From contig CACZPC010000164.1 of the NCBI GenBank assembly GCA_902782985.1, positions 1 through 13,459 on the forward strand: DNA of 13,459 bases. The letters are read 5' to 3'. The notes beneath the pieces are model-generated. The model did not search any database, had not been told where the DNA came from, and worked only from the letters and a program-made list of their open reading frames with translations. Origin of the DNA: Oscillospiraceae bacterium. GTDB lineage: Bacteria; Bacillota; Clostridia; Saccharofermentanales; Saccharofermentanaceae. The translations under genes were made by a program, and so were the position numbers. Of the stretch, positions 7,246 to 13,459 are shown in pieces (the stretch's first letter is position 1; every line of letters begins with the position of its first letter).

Positions 7246-8760
7246 TCAGTAAATAAATTCCTCTAGTATCTCAGCCGCTCGAGCTCCTAATTCAGCCTTT
7301 CTCGGAGTATGGATCTCGAACATATCGCCTATATCCCTTGCGGGAACACAGGCAGTATCGGGCATGATATCAGGAGTGTTCAGCTGCTGATCCTGAATGG
7401 ATCTCCATCCCTCGGGAACTTTTGATGTATCCTCGGACTGTGGATCTATATAATCTGTTAATTCAGTAATTATTAAAGGAAGCCTTTTTTGGAATAAATC
7501 AAACCAGCTCTCTATCATCGCCTTGAATTTATCGGTATATCCCTCAGGATGTTCGGCATTAGATTCACCCTGATACCACATGATCCCCTTGAAGCTCACA
7601 TTCCTTATCGTCTGTATCGAAGTCTTATAGAGTATCGAAGGGAAACAAACGAGCATCCTGCCTGCCACGAAAGCATCGGAGTGCTTTTCGATCTTCATCT
7701 GCCAGGTACCTTCAAGAGAAGTCTTCCTGCCGTTGATCCTGATATAGAACTGATGGTACGGCACAGCTCCTCCGGTAGCTCTTTCGACGATAAGACGGAC
7801 CGCGATCAGATTCTTTCCCTTATGTATGAACGACGGATCAATATTGTATTTACGGGGCGGATACTGATACTCGGTCCTCCCTATCTCATGTCCGTTGATA
7901 TATGCAACATCCGCATCGATCAGTACACCGATATAGATGAAAGCATCTTCCACGTCTTCATCTACATCAAACTCTTTATAAAGCCACAACGAACCGGTCA
8001 CACCGCCGATCACGCCGGGAAGCTCATAAGGGACTGTCCCTTCGGGGATCGAAGCCGCATATTCTTCGGGATCGACTGCTACGGTATCCTGTCTCCACCG
8101 AGCACAGCGTCTGTCCTGCTCATCGAGATATCCGGAAAGCACGCCCTCGCCGTAATATTCATCAATGAGGTGTGCTTCGTCAGTCATACGCCTTACATCC
8201 TCTTCACTCATCCAGGCTTCCACCGTAGAGCCGCCCTGCGCGTTAAGGATAAATCCGAAAGGTATCTTGAGCTTATCGTAAATCCTCTTAAATGTATAAA
8301 AACCGTAAGCACTTATCTCATCGATCTCACCCGGCACTGCACTCACCCATCCGGATGCGGGGAGCTTATAATCTTCATCCGCCTTATAGTCACGCTCGGG
8401 AGTCAATCTGTACTGCCTTATGTAAGGATAATCCGAAGCGGCGATCTCATCAGCGGATACATCTGTCGTCCTTATTACCGGAAGCTCCATATTCGACTGT
8501 CCCGAGAGCATATATACATCTCCGAAGCAGATATCCTTCAGTACGATCTTCCCGCTTCCTTCTACTGTCATGTCTATATCGAAAGCTGCCTCGTGCGGAG
8601 GGATAACGACATCAAATCTGCCGTCCGTAACATCGCCTTCCGTCACTTGTTCCCCGATGGTGATCTTTATCCTGGATGCTTTATCATCCACTCCGAAAAT
8701 ATGGTTTTCAGTGTCCCTTTGAAGGACCATCCTATCGCCGAAAATGCCTGCCAGTTTCAT
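7246..8760 (-). CDS. Cytoplasmic SGNH carbohydrate acetylesterase (sialate O-acetylesterase/CE6-like family)
   Basis: Likely removes O-acetyl groups from a sugar. Counting from the chosen start, the 504-residue protein carries the SGNH nucleophile block GDVYMLSGQSNME (S89), a GGSTVEAW block near 177-184, WYQGESNA (395-402) and a C-terminal D-x-x-D-x-x-E-I-H block (D476, D479, H484) that supplies the acid and histidine. A beta-sandwich-like insertion (about 255-345, with YKEFDV, AYINGHEIG, GKNLIAVRL) interrupts the catalytic domain, as usual in sialate O-acetylesterase homologues. There is no signal peptide, so it acts on imported substrate. Start: ATG at 8758-8760 with GGAGG 5 bases upstream; an open extension to 8778 adds six residues and overlaps a CTAG element. 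The substrate could be acetylated xylo-oligosaccharide or another acetylated glycan; the name sialate is a family label, and no sialic acid gene is nearby. Confidence 0.85.
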   Translation of the reverse strand: MKLAGIFGDRMVLQRDTENHIFGVDDKASRIKITIGEQVTEGDVTDGRFDVVIPPHEAAFDIDMTVEGSGKIVLKDICFGDVYMLSGQSNMELPVIRTTDVSADEIAASDYPYIRQYRLTPERDYKADEDYKLPASGWVSAVPGEIDEISAYGFYTFKRIYDKLKIPFGFILNAQGGSTVEAWMSEEDVRRMTDEAHLIDEYYGEGVLSGYLDEQDRRCARWRQDTVAVDPEEYAASIPEGTVPYELPGVIGGVTGSLWLYKEFDVDEDVEDAFIYIGVLIDADVAYINGHEIGRTEYQYPPRKYNIDPSFIHKGKNLIAVRLIVERATGGAVPYHQFYIRINGRKTSLEGTWQMKIEKHSDAFVAGRMLVCFPSILYKTSIQTIRNVSFKGIMWYQGESNAEHPEGYTDKFKAMIESWFDLFQKRLPLIITELTDYIDPQSEDTSKVPEGWRSIQDQQLNTPDIMPDTACVPARDIGDMFEIHTPRKAELGARAAEILEEFIY

Positions 8761-8771
8761 GTTTTCCTCCA

Positions 8772-8791
8772 CTAACATTCTAGGATAGAAG
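8772..8791. promoter_or_regulatory. Degenerate CTAG-type element before the esterase gene
   Basis: On the plus strand the site reads CTAA-CATT-CTAG-GATA-GAAG: one exact CTAG with a 3-of-4 match eight bases before it, and the ATTCTAG string shared with the eda and uxuA sites. It lies just upstream of the esterase ribosome site. A weak minus-strand promoter (TTGCGT 8833-8838, 17 bases, TAAGAT 8810-8815) would place it in the leader. Confidence 0.4.
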
Positions 8792-8795
8792 TTTG

Positions 8796-8824
8796 TTGTC
8801 TTTGCACTTATCTTAGTTTATAAT
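8796..8824 (+). promoter_or_regulatory. Promoter of the yesL-like operon
   Basis: TTGTCT (8796-8801), a 17-base spacer and a perfect TATAAT (8819-8824) put the start of transcription near 8831, about 36 bases before the GTG start codon. No complete CTAG triplet overlaps it, although the weak element at 8772-8791 is immediately upstream. Confidence 0.68.
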
Positions 8825-8866
8825 CGATGTGGACGCAACTATATTTTATCAAGGCGGATATCATCT

Positions 8867-9553
8867 GTGGATTCTTCTTTCGACAAAGTTACCAAGTCAA
8901 GATTATACGAACTGGGTGAGAGTCTGTGGGATATCATCGCACTTTCCGTCCTGTGGTTCGTTTTCTCTGTTCCGCTTGTTACTTCAGCCGCTTCTTCAGC
9001 CGCACTTTACTATGCGATCAACAGACGCTACAGGAAGATCTCCGATGCTGCGATCAAGGACTTCCTTCATTCTTTTAAGACAAACTTCATACAGGGTATC
9101 CCCCTGAGCCTGATATTTACCGTATTCGGCGGATTCATCTTCTTTAACATCAGAGCAGCACGATATGGTATCGGAGGCATGCTTCTTCCCGAATGGTATC
9201 TCCCGCTGGCACTTATCATGGTGCTCCCTTATGCGATCCTCTACCCTTTTACATATCCTTATCTTGCAAGATTCAAGTCGGATACGAAGCATACGATAAT
9301 ACATGCGAGCACCTTCACGTTTATGAATCCCGGCAAGGCGATATTATTGAATATAGTGACATTTTTATCTCTTTTCCTTATCGTTGTATTCCCTCCGTGT
9401 CTGCTGGTACTTCCTTTCGCTGCGGCATATCTGAGGGTATATATCTGCGAAAGGATATTCGACAAAGCAATAGAAGACGAAAAAGATCGAAGAGAACGAT
9501 CATCTGATGAGAATGTTCAGGATCTCGAGGATAAGGAGGAAACTGATGCTTAA
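8867..9553 (+). CDS. YesL-family (DUF624) membrane protein
   Basis: Integral membrane protein of 228 residues with four or five hydrophobic segments (about 22-50, 77-95, 110-132, 157-178 and 178-192) and a strongly charged C-terminal tail (200-228). The first segment, with its W-x-V-F-S-V-P-L-V-T-x-x-x-x-x-A-A-L-Y-Y pattern, followed by an amphipathic stretch, is typical of DUF624/YesL. These proteins are often encoded beside LplB/YtcP-type transporters and pectin or xylan genes; their biochemical role is not known. The frame starts at GTG 8867 (weak AAGG 12 bases upstream); no ATG fits the conserved N-terminus, so the exact start is uncertain. The stop overlaps the next gene by 8 bases. The context suggests a helper role in uptake or sensing of the same sugar. 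Confidence 0.78.
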   Translation: MDSSFDKVTKSRLYELGESLWDIIALSVLWFVFSVPLVTSAASSAALYYAINRRYRKISDAAIKDFLHSFKTNFIQGIPLSLIFTVFGGFIFFNIRAARYGIGGMLLPEWYLPLALIMVLPYAILYPFTYPYLARFKSDTKHTIIHASTFTFMNPGKAILLNIVTFLSLFLIVVFPPCLLVLPFAAAYLRVYICERIFDKAIEDEKDRRERSSDENVQDLEDKEETDA

Positions 9554-9884
9554 TTACATACAGCTGGCTCTCGGGGCGGCATCGATCGTTATGATATTCC
9601 TGGGACTTTATACGGCATTTAAGAAACTCGATAAAGAGGACAGCAGCAAGCTGCTTCCCGTCGGTACGATAATAAGATCCATGATAATGATTGCTGTCGG
9701 GCTTCTTTTTTATGCAGGAGTCAAGACATGCACCAACATAGCCGCCGGAGCAGGAGAAGAGTACGACATAACTGTCATCTACATTGCATCAGCCGTGGAC
9801 GTCATAAAGTACTTCGGATTCTTCATCTTCATACCGTTGCTCATCAACTTCATCAGGAGAAAGCCGGTAAAGAATGAGGGATAA
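9546..9884 (+). CDS. Small membrane protein of unknown function
   Basis: I do not recognise a family. The 112-residue product has three predicted membrane helices (about residues 4-24, 41-60 and 74-102), a basic and acidic loop between the first two (KKLDKEDSSK) and a positive C-terminal end (RRKPVKNEG), which suggests a cytoplasmic C-terminus. I chose the ATG at 9546 because AAGGAGG (9533-9539) sits six bases upstream; an upstream in-frame ATG at 9507 lies deep inside the yesL-like gene and has no such site. The 8-base overlap with the preceding gene means the two are translated together, so it may form a membrane complex with the YesL-like protein. No terminator is visible after it, and transcription could run into uxuA. 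Confidence 0.75.
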   Translation: MLNYIQLALGAASIVMIFLGLYTAFKKLDKEDSSKLLPVGTIIRSMIMIAVGLLFYAGVKTCTNIAAGAGEEYDITVIYIASAVDVIKYFGFFIFIPLLINFIRRKPVKNEG

Positions 9885-9902
9885 AAAGAGCTTCCGATCT
9901 TG

Positions 9903-9931
9903 TTGACATCATTCTAGTTGTCTAGTATTCT
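9903..9931 (+). promoter_or_regulatory. Promoter of uxuA-uxuB-gntR
   Basis: A perfect TTGACA (9903-9908), a 17-base spacer and TATTCT (9926-9931) predict a start near 9938, about 23 bases before uxuA. The -10 box lies inside the triple CTAG element. Confidence 0.72.
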
Positions 9932-9933
9932 AG
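9914..9933 (+). promoter_or_regulatory. Triple CTAG operator overlapping the uxuA promoter
   Basis: CTAG-TTGT-CTAG-TATT-CTAG: three CTAG tetramers exactly 8 bp apart, running from the promoter spacer through the -10. It is the best copy of the motif also seen before eda and the transporter. Since gntR is the third gene of this unit, binding by its product would give autoregulation (inference). Confidence 0.68.
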
Positions 9934-9960
9934 TTATAAATTCCAAAGTGAGATATTGCC

Positions 9961-11031
9961 ATGAAAATGATTTTAAGATGGTTCCCCAACGGGGACGACA
10001 CAGTAACTTTAAGCCAGATCCGTCAGATTCCCGGAGTTTCCGGAGTAGCTACTTTCCTTTCGGATATCCCGGCCGGTGAACTCTGGCCCATGGAGCGCAT
10101 ACTCGCCGTTAAGAACGAGGTCAACGAAGCGGGACTCGAGATGGAAGTCATCGAGAGCATCAATGTCCATGAAGATATCAAGAAAGGTCTTGGTACCAGG
10201 GACATGTATATCGATAACTATATCAAGACCATGAAGAATCTTCATGAGGCGGGAGTCAAGTGCGTATGCTACAACTTCATGCCCGTAATGGACTGGTTCA
10301 GATCAGATCTTTATCTTCCTCTTGAGGACGGCAGTGCCGCCATGAGCTATTCCCACGAATATGCATCCAAGCTCACTCTCGACAATATGCTCGAGTCCAT
10401 GATGAGCGGATCTAATAACTTCTCTCTTCCCGGATGGGAGCCCGAGAGATTCGGTGCCATGGCAGAAGATATCGCTTTCTATCAGAATGTTTCCCAGGAA
10501 GAATATTTTAAGAATATCAAGTATTTCCTTGATGCAATAATACCTGCGGCAGAAGAATACGATCTTGATTTCGGTGTACATCCCGACGATCCGCCCTTCC
10601 CGCTCTTCAATCTTCCCAAGGTCGTAAACAGCCAGGAATCCATCAGAACATATCTGGCTCTTCATGACAGCAAGAGAAACGGTCTTACGCTCTGTACGGG
10701 AAGCCTCGGTGCCAATAAGAATAATGATGTGGTTGCCATCGCCCGTGAATTCTCCGCGATCGGCAAGATCCCCTTCGTTCATTTAAGAAATGTAAAGCAC
10801 ACATCCGATACGGATTTCCACGAGAGTGCTCATCCTACGGCATGCGGTGATGTTGATATGTTCGGTGTCATCAAGGCACTTCAGGATAACGGATTTGACG
10901 GCTATATCCGTCCCGATCACGGTAGAAAGATCTGGGGTGAGACAGGTCGTCCCGGCTACGGTCTTTATGACAGAGCACTCGGTGCATGCTACCTTGAAGG
11001 ACTTTGGGAAGCATGCGAAAAGATGAGATAA
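9961..11031 (+). CDS. uxuA: Mannonate dehydratase
   Basis: Dehydrates D-mannonate to 2-keto-3-deoxygluconate, the third step of glucuronate breakdown. The 356-residue protein has the length of the UxuA family, a TIM-barrel metalloenzyme. Conserved metal-site residues are visible in order: H207 in FGVHPDDPP, C245 in LCTGSLG, H274 in FVHLRN and D319 in RPDHGR. The N-terminal MKMILRWFPNGDD-x-V-x-L-x-x-I-R-Q-I-P-G-V is the classic start of UxuA, which fixes the ATG at 9961; the ribosome site is only a modest GTGAG about 10 bases upstream. It is first in the uxuA-uxuB-gntR unit, 27 bases before uxuB, with its own operator-covered promoter. Confidence 0.96.
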   Translation: MKMILRWFPNGDDTVTLSQIRQIPGVSGVATFLSDIPAGELWPMERILAVKNEVNEAGLEMEVIESINVHEDIKKGLGTRDMYIDNYIKTMKNLHEAGVKCVCYNFMPVMDWFRSDLYLPLEDGSAAMSYSHEYASKLTLDNMLESMMSGSNNFSLPGWEPERFGAMAEDIAFYQNVSQEEYFKNIKYFLDAIIPAAEEYDLDFGVHPDDPPFPLFNLPKVVNSQESIRTYLALHDSKRNGLTLCTGSLGANKNNDVVAIAREFSAIGKIPFVHLRNVKHTSDTDFHESAHPTACGDVDMFGVIKALQDNGFDGYIRPDHGRKIWGETGRPGYGLYDRALGACYLEGLWEACEKMR

Positions 11032-11058
11032 AAAGCTGATTTTACGGAGGATATAAAT

Positions 11059-12669
11059 ATGGCTAAGCTTACAATCGATGAGGTCTTGAAAGGCGGTTTA
11101 AGCGATACGCCCGTAAAGGTCCCTTCGTATGACATATTAAAGATGAGAGAAATAACTGCAGCCGAACCCGTCTGGCTTCATTTCGGCGCAGGAAACATCT
11201 TCAGGATCTTTATAGCACGTCTTGATCAGACGCTCATCGAAAAGGGCGTCTGGAACAAGGGTATTATCGCCGCCGATACATTTGACGGCGAGATAATCGA
11301 AAAGATATATGACCCGCATGATAACCTGACCCTCGCTGCCGATATGCGAAGCGACGGCAATATCTCTTTTGAGGTCGTCGCATCGGTAAGCGAGTCCGTT
11401 AATGCGGCTTCGGGTGATAAAGATTCCAACGACAGGCTCGTAGAGATCGCCTGTGCACCTTCACTTCAAATGATCAGCTTTACGATGACGGAGAAAGGTT
11501 ATGCACTCAGGGGAATAGACGGTTCATACCTCAGCATCGTAAGTTCCGATATCGAGAACGGCCCCGACAACTGCATGCATGCAATGAGCAGAGTATGTGC
11601 ACTTCTCCTTAAGAGATTCGAATCAGGAAAGACTCCTGTTGCTCTGGTCAGCATGGACAATTGCAGCCATAATGGCGAAAAGCTCAGAGGAAGTATCCTC
11701 GAGATAGCATCCGAGTGGAATAAGAATGGGTTCGTAAGTGATGAATTCATTTCGTGGATCTCGGATGAATCAAATGTCAGCTTCCCCTGGAGCATGATCG
11801 ACAAGATCACTCCCCGTCCTGATAAGGAAGTTCAAAGCCGCGCGGAAGAAGCCGGTATCGAAGATATGGCTCCCATTACGACATCCAGAGGAACATTTAT
11901 AGCGCCTTTCGTAAATGCCGAGATACCTCAGTATCTTGTCATAGAAGATACATTTCCCAACGGAAGACCTCCCCTCGAAGACGCCGGCGTCTATATGACA
12001 GACAGAGATACTGTCAACAAGGTAGAGAAGATGAAGGTTACGACTTGTCTTAATCCCCTCCACACTTCCCTTGCTGTATTCGGATGTCTGCTGGGATATA
12101 CAAGGATATCAGATGAGATGAAAGATGAAGATCTTAATAAGCTTGTCCGCGCTCTGGGTTATGATGAAGCAATGAAAGTCGTTACAGATCCCGGTATCAT
12201 CCGCCCTGAGGACTTTATCAACGAAGTCATAGACGAGCGTCTTCCGAATCCTTATATTCCGGATGCTCCCCAGCGTATAGCTACCGATACGAGTCTCAAG
12301 ATCCCCATCAGGTTCGGTGAGACCATAAAGTCCTATATCGAATCACCTTCCCTTGATGTCAGGGATCTTACATACGTACCTCTGACCATCGCAGGCTGGA
12401 TAAGATATCTTCTTGCCGTAGATGATAACGGCGATAAGTTCGATCCCAGTTCGGATCCCATGTTAGCAACACTTCAGAACCTCCTTCAAGATGTTGTGTG
12501 GAATGATCCTTCAACCCTCGGCGACAGTATCGATCCTATTCTTCGAAATGAGATCATCTTCGGAACGGATCTTGTCGCCTGCGGGCTGTCGGATAAGATC
12601 ACAAAGATGCTCTCCGAGATGCTCGAAGGAAAAGGCAGTGTAAGAAGGACCATACAGAAATACATCTGA
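11059..12669 (+). CDS. uxuB: Fructuronate reductase (mannitol dehydrogenase family)
   Basis: Reduces D-fructuronate to D-mannonate with NADH, joining UxaC to UxuA. The 536-residue protein shows the order of polyol-specific long-chain dehydrogenases: an N-terminal nucleotide-binding stretch HFGAGNIFRIF (41-51), SMDNCSHNGE (198-207), the ITPRP block (250-254) and the catalytic K-x-x-x-x-x-N-x-x-H motif (K326, N332, H335). It is slightly longer than the E. coli enzyme. Start: ATG at 11059 with GGAGG 8 bases upstream. Family members also include mannitol, altronate and tagaturonate-type dehydrogenases; the assignment to fructuronate rests on the adjacent uxuA and the absence of altronate genes. 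Confidence 0.9.
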   Translation: MAKLTIDEVLKGGLSDTPVKVPSYDILKMREITAAEPVWLHFGAGNIFRIFIARLDQTLIEKGVWNKGIIAADTFDGEIIEKIYDPHDNLTLAADMRSDGNISFEVVASVSESVNAASGDKDSNDRLVEIACAPSLQMISFTMTEKGYALRGIDGSYLSIVSSDIENGPDNCMHAMSRVCALLLKRFESGKTPVALVSMDNCSHNGEKLRGSILEIASEWNKNGFVSDEFISWISDESNVSFPWSMIDKITPRPDKEVQSRAEEAGIEDMAPITTSRGTFIAPFVNAEIPQYLVIEDTFPNGRPPLEDAGVYMTDRDTVNKVEKMKVTTCLNPLHTSLAVFGCLLGYTRISDEMKDEDLNKLVRALGYDEAMKVVTDPGIIRPEDFINEVIDERLPNPYIPDAPQRIATDTSLKIPIRFGETIKSYIESPSLDVRDLTYVPLTIAGWIRYLLAVDDNGDKFDPSSDPMLATLQNLLQDVVWNDPSTLGDSIDPILRNEIIFGTDLVACGLSDKITKMLSEMLEGKGSVRRTIQKYI

Positions 12670-12730
12670 CAGTTAAGACCCACCGCCCGGATCGCAAGAT
12701 CGAGAGGAAATAGATTAGAGGTTTCCGCTC

Positions 12731-13405
12731 ATGATAGTGACACCTAAGACAAGGATCGAATCCAACAGGGATTATGCCCTTAGGATAATCAGAAACAATA
12801 TCGTAAATATGGAACTCAAGCCGGGTTCACTTATCGGAGAGCAGGAGATCGCTCTTCAGCTCGGCTGCTCAAGGACTCCGGTCCATGAGGCTTTTCTGGA
12901 GCTTTCCAAATCGGGCATACTGGATGTCATCCCCCAGAAGGGATGTCGCGTCGCCATGATCGACTATGCTTTTATAAATGAAGCCCGCTTCCTTCGCAGG
13001 GCCGTAGAAGTATCCCTCGCAGAAGAAGCGTGCGACGTAGCAACACCTGAAGATATTGCCGAACTGGAAGCGAATGTCAACCTGCAGAAATACTGCATGA
13101 ATAACGACAACTCCAAATTCATGGAGCTGGATAATGAATTTCACGAGATAATATACAAAGCATGCAACAAGCTTCAATGCCATTATATGGTAGTCCTTAT
13201 GAGCATTCATTTCGACAGGGTAAGAAAGCTCAGTCTTGAATCAGTAAAAGACTCCAAAATAGTATCGGATCACGAAGCGATACTTAATGCGATCAAGAAT
13301 AAGGATCGCTCGGCTGCCAAGGCTGCCGTAGAGAAGCATATGGCAAGATTTGACATGGACTGGGATATCATCAAGAGCGAATACGGTGAATACATCGACA
13401 CCTGA
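12731..13405 (+). CDS. GntR-family transcriptional regulator with FCD domain (FadR subfamily)
   Basis: Probable hexuronate-responsive repressor. The 224-residue protein has an N-terminal winged helix-turn-helix (about 12-77; GEQEIALQLGCSRTPVHEA at 36-54 contains the recognition helix, PQKGCRVA the wing) and a C-terminal FCD effector domain (about 85-210). Candidate metal/ligand residues are D134 and H138 in LDNEFHEI, H181 in SDHEAI and H203 in EKHMARF. Start: ATG at 12731, AGAGG 9 bases upstream. It follows uxuB by 61 bases with no terminator or convincing promoter between, so it is likely the last gene of that unit. UxuR/ExuR-type FCD regulators control hexuronate genes elsewhere; that it binds the CTAG-type sites of this window is an inference. 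The last 54 bases of the window after it show nothing I can call. Confidence 0.9.
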   Translation: MIVTPKTRIESNRDYALRIIRNNIVNMELKPGSLIGEQEIALQLGCSRTPVHEAFLELSKSGILDVIPQKGCRVAMIDYAFINEARFLRRAVEVSLAEEACDVATPEDIAELEANVNLQKYCMNNDNSKFMELDNEFHEIIYKACNKLQCHYMVVLMSIHFDRVRKLSLESVKDSKIVSDHEAILNAIKNKDRSAAKAAVEKHMARFDMDWDIIKSEYGEYIDT

Positions 13406-13459
13406 CAGTTTTCTGAGACCGGCAGTCTTTAGCCGTTATTGCGCTTAGCTGTCTGCTCC

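Noticed and set aside
7549..8775. Open frame of 408 codons on the strand opposite the esterase
   Set aside because: It is antisense to a gene with full catalytic motifs, has no recognisable domain, has a Cys/His/Arg-rich composition typical of a shadow frame, and no good ribosome site.
9507..9545. Longer start for the small membrane protein
   Set aside because: The ATG at 9507 lacks a ribosome site; AAGGAGG at 9533-9539 fits the ATG at 9546.
10303..10782. Open frame of 159 codons opposite uxuA
   Set aside because: Antisense to conserved metal-site motifs of uxuA, with no domain or ribosome site of its own.
12690..12701. GATC-GCAA-GATC hairpin between uxuB and gntR
   Set aside because: Only a 4-bp stem with no T run; too weak to call a terminator or operator.
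13417..13429. AGAC-CGGCA-GTCT hairpin after gntR as a terminator
   Set aside because: Four pairs and only a short T run; the window ends before a real terminator can be judged.

Overview
The window reads as a hexuronate (D-glucuronate) utilisation locus from an anaerobic Gram-positive bacterium, most likely a Clostridia member of the Lachnospiraceae/Oscillospiraceae kind found in gut or rumen. The basis is the gene content (an LplB/YtcP-type CUT1 sugar transporter with a very large lipoprotein, a YesL/DUF624 protein, a GntR/FCD regulator), Gram-positive style GGAGG ribosome sites and intrinsic terminators. The genus cannot be fixed from the sequence alone.

Layout. At the left, on the minus strand, eda (KDPG aldolase) and kdgK (KDG kinase) form a tight operon with a 4-base ATGA overlap. 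Divergent from it is uxaC (uronate isomerase, plus strand), closed by a strong bidirectional terminator. Next comes a minus-strand transporter operon: permease lplB, permease ytcP, then a 579-residue solute-binding lipoprotein. Upstream of it, also on the minus strand but as its own transcription unit, is a cytoplasmic SGNH carbohydrate acetylesterase of the sialate O-acetylesterase/CE6-like type. Divergent from the esterase are a YesL-family membrane protein and a small unknown membrane protein, followed by uxuA (mannonate dehydratase), uxuB (fructuronate reductase) and a GntR-family FCD-domain regulator.

How it works together. The five enzymes make a complete route: glucuronate to fructuronate (UxaC), mannonate (UxuB), 2-keto-3-deoxygluconate (UxuA), KDPG (KdgK), then pyruvate and glyceraldehyde-3-phosphate (Eda). 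Galacturonate-specific enzymes (UxaA, UxaB) are absent here. The transporter resembles those used for aldouronates or other acidic oligosaccharides, and the esterase, lacking a signal peptide, would deacetylate imported sugar. No glycoside hydrolase and no transporter ATPase is in the window.

The most interesting non-coding signal is a shared, unusually spaced motif: CTAG or CTTG/CAAG tetramers repeated at 8-bp steps. It overlaps or directly follows the promoters of eda-kdgK, uxuAB and the transporter, with a weaker copy before the esterase. By manual scan CTAG occurs only eight times in the whole window, and seven of these lie in these intergenic regions. It is the natural candidate operator for the GntR regulator encoded at the right end. 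A second notable signal is a strand-specific 13-bp hairpin with a UUCG tetraloop behind the lipoprotein gene. No intergenic stretch exceeds 300 bases.
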